Shown here: piece by piece, positions 9,389 through 18,049 of the stretch
Layout of the letters: every line of letters starts with the position of its first letter
Position numbering within the stretch: position 1 is the first letter of the stretch
Source: CADCVW01 sp964251385
GTDB taxonomy: Bacteria; Pseudomonadota; Alphaproteobacteria; Sphingomonadales; Sphingomonadaceae
Length of the DNA: 64,000 nt
Assembly: GCA_964251385.1 (NCBI GenBank)
Contig: CAXUJK010000001.1
Coordinates: forward strand, 186,001-250,000
Direction: 5' to 3'
Program-made: the position numbers and the translations under genes
Notes under the pieces: model-generated
What the model saw: the letters and a program-made list of their open reading frames with translations, nothing else
What the model was told of the DNA's origin: nothing
Databases searched by the model: none

Positions 9389-10358
9389 TACGGTCTCCCT
9401 CCACCCAGCCGACCAGAAGCGTCAGCACCCGGCGTAGCGCGGTGTCCTGCGCGTCAAGCCGCGCTTCGAGCAGGTCGAGTCGCGCTGTCGTCTCGTCCTC
9501 GCGCATGAAATCGTCGTTGCCCGCCGAAACGGACGGGCGCGACGCGGCATCGCCGCGGATCTCGATCGCGACCTGTTCGACCAGCGTCGCGCCGATCTTG
9601 TCCGTGTCCTCGATCGATCCCTGCAACAGAACGCGGTTGGCGAGCGTGTTGAGCCGGCGCGGAACGCCGCCCGAATGGCGGTAGAGCGCAGCGATCGCAG
9701 CTTCCGAGAATTGCGGCCGTCCGGTCGATCCCGCGAGCTTGAGCCGATGCTCGACATAGGGGCCGGCTTCGTCCTCGCTCATCGCGTCCAGATGATGCGT
9801 CGCGATGACGCGCTGACGCAGCTGCTCAAGCTCGGGCGCTTCCATCAGGCGGTCGCGGAACTCGGGCTGGCCCAGCAGGAAGATCTGCAGAAGCTGCTTC
9901 TCGCCGGCCTGGAAGTTGGATAGCATGCGCAACTCCTCCAGCGCGGAGGTGGGCAGGTTCTGCGCCTCGTCAACGATCAGGAGAACGCGTTTCCCAAGCT
10001 TGGCCTGCTCGCGCAGCTGTTCCTCGACATGGCCGAGCAGCACGCCCTTGGGCGCGGTTCCCGTTGCGATGCCGAGCCCTTGCGCCGTCAGCCGCAACAG
10101 GTCGTCCCCCTCGACCTGCGTCGTGGCCAGCCGGATCGCTGTCAGGCGCGAGCGGTCGATGGTGGACATGAGGTGTTCGACGAGCGTCGTCTTGCCCGCG
10201 CCGATGTCGCCCGTAATGACGATGAAGCCCTCGCCTTGCGACAGGCCGAAGCCGAGATACGCCATCGCCTTCTTGTGCGTGCGGCTCTCGAAATAGAAGC
10301 GGCCGTCGGGCGTCAGCTGGAACGGCGGGGCCGTCAGCCCGTAATGGTCGGTATACAT
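9348..10358 (-). CDS. XrtA/PEP-CTERM system-associated ATPase (ExeA/AAA family)
   Basis: AAA-type ATPase of 336 residues related to ExeA, the version found in exosortase A loci. It starts with the family sequence MYTDHYGLTAPPFQLTPD. Walker A is GDIGAGKTT near residue 50 and Walker B is LLIVDEAQNLP near 130. A sensor/arginine segment HSGGVPRRLNTLANR follows. The protein is cytoplasmic and presumably powers or gates secretion. The ATG at 10358 is preferred because GGGAG sits 6 nt upstream; a TTG at 10385 and an ATG at 10364 have worse spacing. It overlaps the start of the deacetylase gene. Confidence 0.88.
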   Translation of the reverse strand: MYTDHYGLTAPPFQLTPDGRFYFESRTHKKAMAYLGFGLSQGEGFIVITGDIGAGKTTLVEHLMSTIDRSRLTAIRLATTQVEGDDLLRLTAQGLGIATGTAPKGVLLGHVEEQLREQAKLGKRVLLIVDEAQNLPTSALEELRMLSNFQAGEKQLLQIFLLGQPEFRDRLMEAPELEQLRQRVIATHHLDAMSEDEAGPYVEHRLKLAGSTGRPQFSEAAIAALYRHSGGVPRRLNTLANRVLLQGSIEDTDKIGATLVEQVAIEIRGDAASRPSVSAGNDDFMREDETTARLDLLEARLDAQDTALRRVLTLLVGWVEGDRNVGNRPRAHSDAA

Positions 10359-10389
10359 CGTCATCTCCCGGCCATGGCCTACCAAGCTT

Positions 10390-11997
10390 TTAGAAACTGT
10401 AACGAAGGCCGAGCAGAGCGGACGCGACCGTGCTGCTGTCGAAGTTCCCGCCCGACGTGTTGTACAGGCCGAGCGAGGCGGTGCCCTGCAGCCGTTCGCC
10501 GAACGTCCGGAAGTAGGTGCCCGTCGCGCCGAACGCGTAGATATCTTGCGAATCGAGGAACTCGGTGCTGTTCCACTGCGCGTAGGCGTCGAAGTTCACG
10601 CCCGAGTTGCGCGTGAAGTTGCGGCCGAGCGAGGCTTGGATGCTCGCCGTCTGGTCGGTCACGTCGGCAAGCGTGAACAGGTTGCCGCCGTCGGACGTCA
10701 GGTAGTTGCGGCGCGCGTAGTTGGCGCCGAGCCCGAAATCCCAAACGCCCTGACGTCGCGAGTAGAGGACGGTCACCCCGCGATTGCGGAAGTTGGCGGA
10801 CGTAATCGACTGCAACGAGTCATCGAAGCAGGTGCCCGTACCCGGATCGTTACCGAACACGCACGCCCCGGGTCCACCGATCAGCTGGTTGCGGGGAAGC
10901 TGGAAGCTGGTCGGCAGCGAATCGAGATCGTTGATGAGGCCGCGACCGAAGCTCGACACGCCGTCGTACAGCGTGGCGGAAATGGCCGAACGTTCGTTGA
11001 TCTGATGACGGAGGGAGCCGGTGACGGTAGTGCCGCCGTAGCGATGGCCGGCGCGAAGCTGAAGCTCGGTGCGGCGCGTGGGGGTCCAGATGAAGCCGCC
11101 GTCGTAAATGACGCCGTCAATGTCGACACCGCGCAGGCGCGGACGCGAGCGATCCGCGAGAAGGTCGCCGTTGCCGTCGATGACCGGCAGACCGTCGAGG
11201 CCGCGGAGAAAATCCTGCTGGCTGGATTTGAGGCTCTCGTACCCGACTCCCGCGGTCAACGCGAAGGTGGGTGACACGGGCACGACGACGTCGCCGCGGA
11301 TGAAGGCGCCCGTAAAACGCTGATTGAGCGTGTCCACGTCTTCGCGGATGTAGGCTCCGCCTACGGTCCAGCCGAACGGAAGACGTCCCGGCGCCATGCC
11401 CGCGCTCGCGGCCAACGTCTGGCTGACCGAGTCGCTGTAGCTGTCGAGGCGGCGACGGTTGAGGCCGGGCGTGACGAGTTCGTCGTTGGTGTCGACCGCG
11501 ACGTAGGCGATGCGGTAGCTGCCGTTGAGTGCGACGCCGTTGACGTTGCCCGACACGCTGGGCCCGCCGTAGACCGCGTAGACCTGGCTCAGGTTGCTGC
11601 TGTCCGCAAAGGCCAGACCCGGAGACTCGCCGTCGAAGTCGGTGCGCGATCGGGTGGCGAGCGCGCCGCCTTCGATCGCGACGTTGCGCGACACGTTGTA
11701 GCGGGCGGATGCGAGGCCGCTGTGCACGTCCTCTGCACCGAGCGAACCGCTGGTCTCGAAGCGGCGTTCGTAGCGGTAGCTGACCTGCGCCTGCACACGG
11801 CGCGCCTGGATCGTGGCGTCGGCACCCACCGCAAGCGACGTGTAGGTCAGAACGTCGCTGTCCCCGTCGAGTTCGGCAGAAACGACCTGAGCGACTTCGA
11901 TGTAAGGCGTCACCTGAGTGCGCTGGGCTTGTGCGTTCGACGGCAACGCGAATGCACCCGCGACGGCAGCGAGAGCGGAAAGGAACGCGAGCTTCAT
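10390..11997 (-). CDS. PEP-CTERM/XrtA system-associated outer membrane beta-barrel protein
   Basis: Outer-membrane beta-barrel protein of 535 residues. A signal peptide (MKLAFLSALAAVAGAFALPSNAQA) is followed by alternating amphipathic strands with many Tyr, Arg and Asn turns, and the chain ends in RYSF, the C-terminal Phe signal for BAM insertion. Length, position next to the autokinase and composition fit the outer-membrane family that accompanies exosortase A, which may be the export channel partner of the Wza-like lipoprotein. ATG at 11997 follows the kinase stop (TGATG); a GTG three bases earlier is equally possible. Confidence 0.83.
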   Translation of the reverse strand: MKLAFLSALAAVAGAFALPSNAQAQRTQVTPYIEVAQVVSAELDGDSDVLTYTSLAVGADATIQARRVQAQVSYRYERRFETSGSLGAEDVHSGLASARYNVSRNVAIEGGALATRSRTDFDGESPGLAFADSSNLSQVYAVYGGPSVSGNVNGVALNGSYRIAYVAVDTNDELVTPGLNRRRLDSYSDSVSQTLAASAGMAPGRLPFGWTVGGAYIREDVDTLNQRFTGAFIRGDVVVPVSPTFALTAGVGYESLKSSQQDFLRGLDGLPVIDGNGDLLADRSRPRLRGVDIDGVIYDGGFIWTPTRRTELQLRAGHRYGGTTVTGSLRHQINERSAISATLYDGVSSFGRGLINDLDSLPTSFQLPRNQLIGGPGACVFGNDPGTGTCFDDSLQSITSANFRNRGVTVLYSRRQGVWDFGLGANYARRNYLTSDGGNLFTLADVTDQTASIQASLGRNFTRNSGVNFDAYAQWNSTEFLDSQDIYAFGATGTYFRTFGERLQGTASLGLYNTSGGNFDSSTVASALLGLRYSF

Positions 11998-12887
11998 CAC
12001 TGACCGCCGTAGTAGGAGAAACGTTTCTTTCCAGACGCGTATGCGGTTCCGTTGAGAACCAGTTTGACGTCCCCGCAGGCACCTACGAGGCCGACCGCCT
12101 CGCGCAGATCGGCTTCGGACGTTCGATCCGCACGCACGATCATGACGACCTGGCCGACATGCCCCGCGATCGCGGACGCGGCGGAGGCGGCCAGCGCGGG
12201 CGGCGAGTCGAACAGGACGAGGCGACGCGGATGCCCGCGGGTCAGGGCGTTCAGGATCTCGGCCATGCGGCCCGAGCTCAACAACTCGGTCGCGTTGTGC
12301 GCCTGGCGACCTGCGGGAAGCACGGAAAGTCCGGGCAGATCGGTCCGGATGATCAGGTCTTCCGCGACGACCGACGGATCGACAAGCGCGTCAACGAGGC
12401 CCGTGCCGCCTTCGAGGCCGAGCGTCGAGAGCACTTCCGGCTTGGCGACATCGCCGTCGACGAGCAGGACTTCCATGTCGCGCTCGCCGGACAGGCTCAG
12501 TCCCAGGTTGACCGCGCTGAACGTCTTGCCATCATCCGGCCGCGCCGAGCAAACCATGACGACCTGCCCCTTGCCCGGCCCCTTGCCGCGCACGGCTGCG
12601 AGCAGCGAGCGCTTGATGATGCGCAACTCTTCGGCAAGCACGCCGACCGGAGCATCCGGCAAGACGAAGCCGCGTTCCTGCAACGCTTCGCGATCGATCG
12701 TACCACGCAACGACGAACCAGAATGCGCAGGTGCAAAATCCATCGGACCGGCTTCAACCGGCTTCATCAATTCCGCGAGCGGTTCGACCTGCGTCTCCCC
12801 ATCGCGACGACGCACTGCCGCATCGAAGTCGTAGACCTGCGCCGCGCGCTCAATCAGCGACAATTTAGGAGGAGAGTGCGCGTTCAT
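11997..12887 (-). CDS. XrtA-associated tyrosine autokinase (BY-kinase, CpsD-like)
   Basis: Cytoplasmic bacterial tyrosine kinase of 296 residues, the partner of the Wzz-like protein encoded just upstream. Motifs are in order: deviant Walker A SARPDDGKT, Walker A' VLLVDGDVAKPE, and Walker B LVLFDSPPAL. The C-terminus RFSYYGGQ holds two Tyr, a short version of the autophosphorylated tyrosine cluster. It should control polysaccharide chain length by cyclic phosphorylation. ATG at 12887 has GAGG 8 nt upstream; a TTG 21 bp earlier is rejected. It is 10 bp downstream of the chain-length gene. Confidence 0.88.
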   Translation of the reverse strand: MNAHSPPKLSLIERAAQVYDFDAAVRRRDGETQVEPLAELMKPVEAGPMDFAPAHSGSSLRGTIDREALQERGFVLPDAPVGVLAEELRIIKRSLLAAVRGKGPGKGQVVMVCSARPDDGKTFSAVNLGLSLSGERDMEVLLVDGDVAKPEVLSTLGLEGGTGLVDALVDPSVVAEDLIIRTDLPGLSVLPAGRQAHNATELLSSGRMAEILNALTRGHPRRLVLFDSPPALAASAASAIAGHVGQVVMIVRADRTSEADLREAVGLVGACGDVKLVLNGTAYASGKKRFSYYGGQ

Positions 12888-12897
12888 CGGGTCATCC

Positions 12898-14466
12898 TCA
12901 CGCCACAAGGCTACGTTGCCAAAGTTCGACCATCATCAACAATCCGTAACACGCGGTCAGCGCCGCGGTGCCGCCGCCGAGCCAAGCGAGCTGCTTGCGT
13001 CGGGCCATGACCACGGGCGCGGTAACGACTTCGCTGATCGCGCCCAGAACCGGCAAGCCCGTCGTCGCGGCGAGGCGCTTGGCGGTGGGGAATGTCGTCT
13101 GCAATTGGCCCAGCAGGAACGCCGCCGCCATGCCCGCGCCGAGCCCTGCGATGAGGATGCCCGTCAGCAGCAGCGGCCGATTGGGCGTGTCGGGGATCGT
13201 CGGCTTCGTCGGCGGCTCGATTACCTTGAACTGCACCGCGTCCGTCTGCGACGCGACGTCGCTGCGCAGGCGCACCGCCTCGCGATCCTCCAGCAACTTG
13301 TCGTACTGGCGCTTGAGGACCTCGTAGTCGCGGTTCACGCGGGCCTGTTCGGCGGCGACGCCGGGCTCCGACACCTGGCGCGCAGCCATCTGGTTGAGGT
13401 CGCCCTGCAGCTGCGCCTTGCGCGCGCTCGCCGCGCCGACGAGCGCTTCCTTCTCCGCGACCATGCTGCCCATCGTCACGTACATCGGGTTGGGTGTGGA
13501 GATCATGCCGCCGCCCGACGCCGCGCGCGGGGCCGCGCGGCCCTTGTTCTGCGCGCGTGTGCGGGCAATCTGCGACTTGGTCGACACGACATCGGGATGC
13601 GCGTCGGTCCAGCCCTTGGCGTATGCGGATGACAGCTGCCCTTCGAGCGCCGCCATCTGGGAAGCGACCGGATCGGCGGTCGGGCTCGACATGCCGCCGG
13701 CGAAGTTCGGTGTCTGCACCGTTGCCGGCGTTCCCGCCAACTGGCCACGTGCGGCCGCGAGCGAGCCTTGCGCGGACGCGAGCTGGCTGTCGATGCTCGA
13801 CAATTCCATGCGCGCGGCAGTCATGCGCTGGCTGATGGAACCTTCGCCGGGGAGAAGCCCCATGAACTTGGTCTCGAACGCGACGCGGCGTTGTTCGGCA
13901 TCATTGAGCTGGCGTTCCAGGCTCGAGATCTTGGTGTCGAAGAATCGGATCGCCGCCTGGGTCTCGCCGCGTCCGCCCGCCAGATTGTCCTCGACGAACA
14001 GGTCGATGAGATTCTGCACGACCGCGGTCGACAGGCGCGCGTTCTCGACATTGGACAAAGCGGGCCAGCTCGCCTTGGCCTTGATTTCCAGGATGTTGTC
14101 GGGAAGCGCGGTGACTTCGATGTTCTTGCGCAAGGCCGCGACCTGCCCCGCGAGATCACGATCGCTCGCCACCTGCTTGTTGAGGTCGGTGCGGCGGACC
14201 ACCTTTTCGAGGTTGGTCGTCGAGGTCAGCGTCTGGCGGACGCGGTCGACCCCGCGCTGCCGCTCGTCCGACGTTACGCCGATCCGATCGGACAGAAGCG
14301 CCTGCGTCTGCACGGACACCTTGGCCTGCGACTCGTACGTGTTCGGCATCATCGCGACGACGGTCCAGCCGACGAGGCACAGGCCCCATGCGACGGCGAG
14401 CGCGAGCCAGCGCCGACGCCAGACCGCGTGGATCGCCTGACGAAGTTGTTCGTAGATCCCGTCCAT
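12898..14466 (-). CDS. XrtA system polysaccharide chain-length determinant (Wzz-like)
   Basis: Inner-membrane chain-length determinant (polysaccharide co-polymerase) of 522 residues. A first membrane helix (about 19-40), a periplasmic coiled-coil-rich domain of roughly 380 residues and a second helix after the Pro-rich PTKPTIPDTPNRP motif define the Wzz fold. An extra hydrophobic stretch near the end (LAWLGGGTAALTACYGLLMM) follows. It lacks its own kinase domain, which is the separate downstream gene. Together they set exopolysaccharide chain length. It is 9 bp downstream of the export lipoprotein gene in the same operon. Confidence 0.9.
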   Translation of the reverse strand: MDGIYEQLRQAIHAVWRRRWLALAVAWGLCLVGWTVVAMMPNTYESQAKVSVQTQALLSDRIGVTSDERQRGVDRVRQTLTSTTNLEKVVRRTDLNKQVASDRDLAGQVAALRKNIEVTALPDNILEIKAKASWPALSNVENARLSTAVVQNLIDLFVEDNLAGGRGETQAAIRFFDTKISSLERQLNDAEQRRVAFETKFMGLLPGEGSISQRMTAARMELSSIDSQLASAQGSLAAARGQLAGTPATVQTPNFAGGMSSPTADPVASQMAALEGQLSSAYAKGWTDAHPDVVSTKSQIARTRAQNKGRAAPRAASGGGMISTPNPMYVTMGSMVAEKEALVGAASARKAQLQGDLNQMAARQVSEPGVAAEQARVNRDYEVLKRQYDKLLEDREAVRLRSDVASQTDAVQFKVIEPPTKPTIPDTPNRPLLLTGILIAGLGAGMAAAFLLGQLQTTFPTAKRLAATTGLPVLGAISEVVTAPVVMARRKQLAWLGGGTAALTACYGLLMMVELWQRSLVA

Positions 14467-14475
14467 GCTCGATCC

Positions 14476-15117
14476 TTAAAACGAGCTTTCGGGGATGATG
14501 ATAACGTCGCCCGGCTCGAGCTTGACGTTGGCGGTGCGGTCGCCGCGCTTCAACAGCTTGGCGATGCGCAGGCGGTATTCCTGCTCCGACCCGGTCGCGC
14601 GGTCGCGGCGGATCAGCGTCGCGCGGTCGCCTGCCGCGAATTCGGACAGGCCGCCAACCTCGATCATCGCGTCGAGCAGCGTCATGTTCGCGCGATACGG
14701 CAGCGACGCGGGCTTCTCGGTCGCGCCGACGACGCGGATCTGCTGGCTGAACGTGCCGTTGAACTTTTCCACGATGACCGAGACGAGCGGGTCCTGGATG
14801 TATGTGGTGAGCTTGCCCTTAATGTCGTCGGCGAGCTGCGCGGGCGTCTTGCCGACCGCGGGCAGGTCGGCGATCAGCGGAGTCGTGATGCGACCGTCGG
14901 GACGGACCTGCACCTTGGCGCCGAGTTCCGGATTGCGCCACACGAACACGGTCAGCTCATCGAGCGGGCCGATGATGTACTGCTCGCCGGGCGCTTCCTC
15001 GCCGCCGACGAAGGTTGCGGGCGGAAGCTCGACGCCGCCTTGGCGGGACGCGCAGCCGGTGACGACGATCGACGACGCCATGGCGGTCGCGACGAGGAAA
15101 AGACGTTTTCTGGCCAT
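14476..15117 (-). CDS. XrtA-system polysaccharide export lipoprotein (Wza-like)
   Basis: Polysaccharide export protein of 213 residues, the outer-membrane lipoprotein of the exopolysaccharide exporter. The lipobox is VTGC after a short signal peptide (MARKRLFLVATAMASS). The poly_export domain starts at YIIGPLDELTVFVWRNPEL and is followed by a SLBB-like domain (GATEKPASLPYRANMTLLDA) and the ending EPGDVIIIPESSF. ATG at 15117 has AAAGG 7 nt upstream; a frame opening 15 codons earlier adds residues before the signal peptide and is rejected. As the first gene of the minus-strand run, its promoter should lie in 15118-15269. Confidence 0.9.
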   Translation of the reverse strand: MARKRLFLVATAMASSIVVTGCASRQGGVELPPATFVGGEEAPGEQYIIGPLDELTVFVWRNPELGAKVQVRPDGRITTPLIADLPAVGKTPAQLADDIKGKLTTYIQDPLVSVIVEKFNGTFSQQIRVVGATEKPASLPYRANMTLLDAMIEVGGLSEFAAGDRATLIRRDRATGSEQEYRLRIAKLLKRGDRTANVKLEPGDVIIIPESSF

Positions 15118-15269
15118 GATGAAGCCTTTCGATCGATACGGAAAAGAGGGCAAGCCTGCCATACGAGCTGTCGCGTTGTGGGGCGGTATGGCGTCGCAGG
15201 GGTAAAGATTGGGTTAGGTAGGCTTAGGTTCAGGTCAGGGCGTCCAACGTGCCGTCGCGGTCGGGAACC
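15118..15269. promoter_or_regulatory. leader/promoter region of the exopolysaccharide export operon
   Basis: This 152-bp gap between the decarboxylase and export-protein genes, both minus strand, holds no ORF. It contains TTAGGT at 15214 and again at 15224, then CAGGT at 15231, a near-helical-turn spacing that looks like repeated protein-binding half-sites. A 7-bp inverted repeat (GCCATAC 15158-15164, GTATGGC 15186-15192) flanks 21 bp. I see no convincing sigma-70 hexamer pair. Assignment as the operon promoter rests on position only. Confidence 0.35.
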
Positions 15270-16496
15270 TCAGACCAGCATTTCGGTTGCCGCGCGTTGG
15301 CTGAGAAACGCCTGCGGGCTTGCGCTGAGGCCGTATGCACCCGCCATGAACACGGCGACAACGTCGCCGACGTCTGCGCGGGGAAACATGACGTCGTCCG
15401 CGAGCAGGTCGAGCGGGGTGCACAGGCAGCCGACAACGGTCGCGGCCTCGGTCGGTTCGGCGTCGAAGCGGGTGGCGATCGCGACGGGGAAGTTGCGACG
15501 GATGACCTGGCCGAAGTTCCCGCTCGCCGCGAGCTGATGCTGCAGCCCGCCGTCGGTGACCAGGAAGGTCTTTCCATGGCTGATCTTGCGGTCGACGATC
15601 CGAGTCAGGTAAACGCCTGCCTCACCGACAAGCCAACGGCCGAGTTCGAGCGCAAAGCACGTGTTCGCAAGACTTTGCGGCCGGTTCTCGATACTGTCTA
15701 TGAGCGATGTGGATACTCGTGCGAGATCGATCGGCTTATCGCCGGGAAAGTACGGGATGCCCAGGCCGCCGCCGAGATTGACGAGCGGCGGCGACGCGCC
15801 CGCTTCGTCGGCGAGGCGCGCGGCGAGCGCGAGCGTCTGCGCCTGCGCCTCCATCACGGCGTCGGCGTCGAGCGTCTGCGATCCGGCGAAGATGTGGAAG
15901 CCGCGCCAGTCCACGCCTGCGTCGAGCAGCGTCCGCACCAGAGCGGGCACACGTTCGGCGTCGACGCCGAACGGTTTAGCGCCGCCGCCCATCCGCATCC
16001 CGGAACCCTTGATCTCGAAGCTCGGATTGACGCGCACCGCAATTCGCGGACGCCTGCCGAGATTGCTCGCGATGGCGATGGTTCGGGCCGCCTCGCCCTC
16101 CGACTCGCAGTGCAGCGTGATCCCGGCGGCAATCGCATCGGCCAAGTCGTCGTCGCGCTTGCCCGGCCCCGCGAACGAAATAATGCCCGCATCCGCTCCG
16201 GCTGCGATCGCCATGCGCATTTCGTTTGCCGAAGCGACGTCGATGCCATCGACGATGTTGATCATATGTTTGAGAACTGGCGTGTAGGGATTTGCTTTCA
16301 TTGCAAAATGCAGTGAAATTGTGTCGCCGAATGCGTTGCGAAAAGATGCAACCCGGCGGTCGAGCGCTCCCCGGTCATAGACGAAGAGCGGCGTGTCCCC
16401 TGCCTCGTCGATCAGGTCCGAGACACGCCGGCCCGCGATGCTGAGTTCCCCACGATCGGCTCCGAACCCCGCCGGGATCGTCCCGGACGATTTCAC
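15270..16496 (-). CDS. PLP-dependent decarboxylase, exosortase A system-associated
   Basis: Fold-type III PLP decarboxylase of 408 residues related to diaminopimelate and ornithine decarboxylases. The PLP lysine is K67 in FAMKANPY. The glycine-rich phosphate loop is NLGGGLGIPYF, and the active-site Cys of the partner subunit is in GCLCTPLD (C357/C359). The family regularly accompanies exosortase A, but its substrate is unknown; an amino-acid-derived amine for the ligase and carrier protein next door is a plausible inference. It starts with GTG at 16496 overlapping the ligase stop (GTGA), so the two should be made together. Confidence 0.88.
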   Translation of the reverse strand: MKSSGTIPAGFGADRGELSIAGRRVSDLIDEAGDTPLFVYDRGALDRRVASFRNAFGDTISLHFAMKANPYTPVLKHMINIVDGIDVASANEMRMAIAAGADAGIISFAGPGKRDDDLADAIAAGITLHCESEGEAARTIAIASNLGRRPRIAVRVNPSFEIKGSGMRMGGGAKPFGVDAERVPALVRTLLDAGVDWRGFHIFAGSQTLDADAVMEAQAQTLALAARLADEAGASPPLVNLGGGLGIPYFPGDKPIDLARVSTSLIDSIENRPQSLANTCFALELGRWLVGEAGVYLTRIVDRKISHGKTFLVTDGGLQHQLAASGNFGQVIRRNFPVAIATRFDAEPTEAATVVGCLCTPLDLLADDVMFPRADVGDVVAVFMAGAYGLSASPQAFLSQRAATEMLV

Positions 16497-18004
16497 GTCG
16501 ACAGCTCCTGCTTCAAAGCCGCGCGATCGAACTTGCCATTGGCGCTGATCGGCAACGCATCGCGCCAGTGGATCGCGTGGGGCTGCATGTGCGCGGGAAG
16601 TTCACGCTTCAGCCAGGTGCGCAGGCGGTCCTCCGCTTCGTCGCCGCTGCCGACGGCGAACAGCGCGATCGACTGGCCGATCCGCTCGTCGGCCACGCCG
16701 AACGCGGCGACCTGCGTTACCGCGCCACTCGCCATCGCGGCCTCCTCGATCTCGCTGGGGCTGACGCGATTGCCGCTCGTCTTGATCATCTCGTCCGCCC
16801 GCCCCAGGATCGTGATCAGCCCCGCGGCATCGCGCCGCGCCCGGTCTCCCGACCATACGGCCAGCCCGCCGTAGCGGGAGGCGCGCGGTGCGGCACGGAA
16901 GCGTTCGGCGGTCCGCTCGGGATCCTTCCAGTAGCCGCCGGCGACGAGCGGGCCAGCATGGACGACTTCACCGGCTTCGTCGTCGGGCGAAAGTTCGCCG
17001 TCGGCGTCGACGATGAGGACCTCGGCGAACGGGATCTCGCTTCCGACCGTATGCGGATGCTCGGTCGCGAGCGCGGGCGAGAGCGAGGTCGACCGGAAGG
17101 CTTCGGTCAGGCCGTACATCAGGTGGACGTCGGCATTGGGGAACGTCTCGCGCAGGCGCGCCAGCAAGGTGCCCGGCATCGCGCCGCCCGAGTTCGTCAG
17201 CCGCCGCAGCGACTTGCGCGCATGTTCGGGCCACGCGAGCTCCATCAGCTGGATCCACAGCGGCGGCACTCCGGCGAGCGTGGTGACGTCATGCCGTCCG
17301 ACCGCGGCGAGCACGTCCCGCGCGGCCAGATAATCGAGCGGAATGACCGTGGAGCCCGCCGCCCAGGCGGCGAGCAGCTGGTTCTGACCATAGTCGAACG
17401 CGAGCGGAAGCACGGCAAGCGTCCGGTCGCGCGGGGTCAGTCCGAGATAATGCGCGACGCTTATCGCGCCCAACCACATGTTCGCGTGGCTCAGCATGAC
17501 GCCTTTCGGCCGCCCGGTGGAACCCGAAGTGTAAAGCAACGCCGCCAGCGAATCGGGGTTGTGTCTGGACGGCGGCAGCCCCTCCCCTTCGCGTGTCCAG
17601 GCGAGCGCGTCGACGTCGCTGACATAGCCGCAATCGCCGCTGTCCTCGTCGGTCAACGAAGACGCGCGCGCTTCGTTGGTGATCAGCATGTCCGCGCCGC
17701 TGTCCGCCAGGATGTGAGCGGCCTGTGCGCGGCGAAGGACGGGGTTGATCGGTACGTGGACGAGCCCCGCACGTGCCGCGGCGAGCGGGAGGAGGCAGGC
17801 GACGCGGGTTTTCGGGAGCCAGCTCGCGACGCGCGCACGGGCGGGAAGCCCGGCCTCGACGAGCGCGCGCGCCATGCGCCCGACCGCCAGGTCGAGGCCG
17901 GCGAAGTCGAGCGTCCCCGCGCGGTCGATAAGCGCGATCGCGGACGGTTCGCCTCGTTTTGCGAGGTGGTCCAAGGGCTGCGGGGTGGCGTCGAGGGCTT
18001 GCAC
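16493..18004 (-). CDS. acyl-CoA ligase (AMP-forming), exosortase A system-associated
   Basis: Adenylate-forming ligase of 503 residues. The P-loop LLYTSGSTGRPKGVMLSH, the MYGLTEAF adenine-binding segment, the SGDRARRD region and the catalytic lysine in ISANGKFDR are all present. It activates a carboxylic acid as AMP ester and probably loads it on CoA or on the acyl carrier protein encoded at 19112. GTG at 18004 has GAGAG 5 nt upstream; a TTG at 18016 is the alternative. It diverges from the GNAT gene with only 45 bp between starts and is coupled to the decarboxylase by GTGA. Confidence 0.88.
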   Translation of the reverse strand: MQALDATPQPLDHLAKRGEPSAIALIDRAGTLDFAGLDLAVGRMARALVEAGLPARARVASWLPKTRVACLLPLAAARAGLVHVPINPVLRRAQAAHILADSGADMLITNEARASSLTDEDSGDCGYVSDVDALAWTREGEGLPPSRHNPDSLAALLYTSGSTGRPKGVMLSHANMWLGAISVAHYLGLTPRDRTLAVLPLAFDYGQNQLLAAWAAGSTVIPLDYLAARDVLAAVGRHDVTTLAGVPPLWIQLMELAWPEHARKSLRRLTNSGGAMPGTLLARLRETFPNADVHLMYGLTEAFRSTSLSPALATEHPHTVGSEIPFAEVLIVDADGELSPDDEAGEVVHAGPLVAGGYWKDPERTAERFRAAPRASRYGGLAVWSGDRARRDAAGLITILGRADEMIKTSGNRVSPSEIEEAAMASGAVTQVAAFGVADERIGQSIALFAVGSGDEAEDRLRTWLKRELPAHMQPHAIHWRDALPISANGKFDRAALKQELST

Positions 18005-18049
18005 GCGATCTCTCAAATGGTGTCAGGGGCGCTGTATCGAAGGAGCCCT

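Noticed and set aside
15211..15240. Short TTAGGT/CAGGT repeats as a possible CRISPR or telomere-like array
   Set aside because: Only two to three units of 6 bp with no spacers; more like binding-site half repeats.
16568..18049. Plus-strand reading frame of about 490 codons leading into the GNAT gene
   Set aside because: Antisense to the AMP-forming ligase; the GNAT gene has its own AAGGAG and ATG at 18050.
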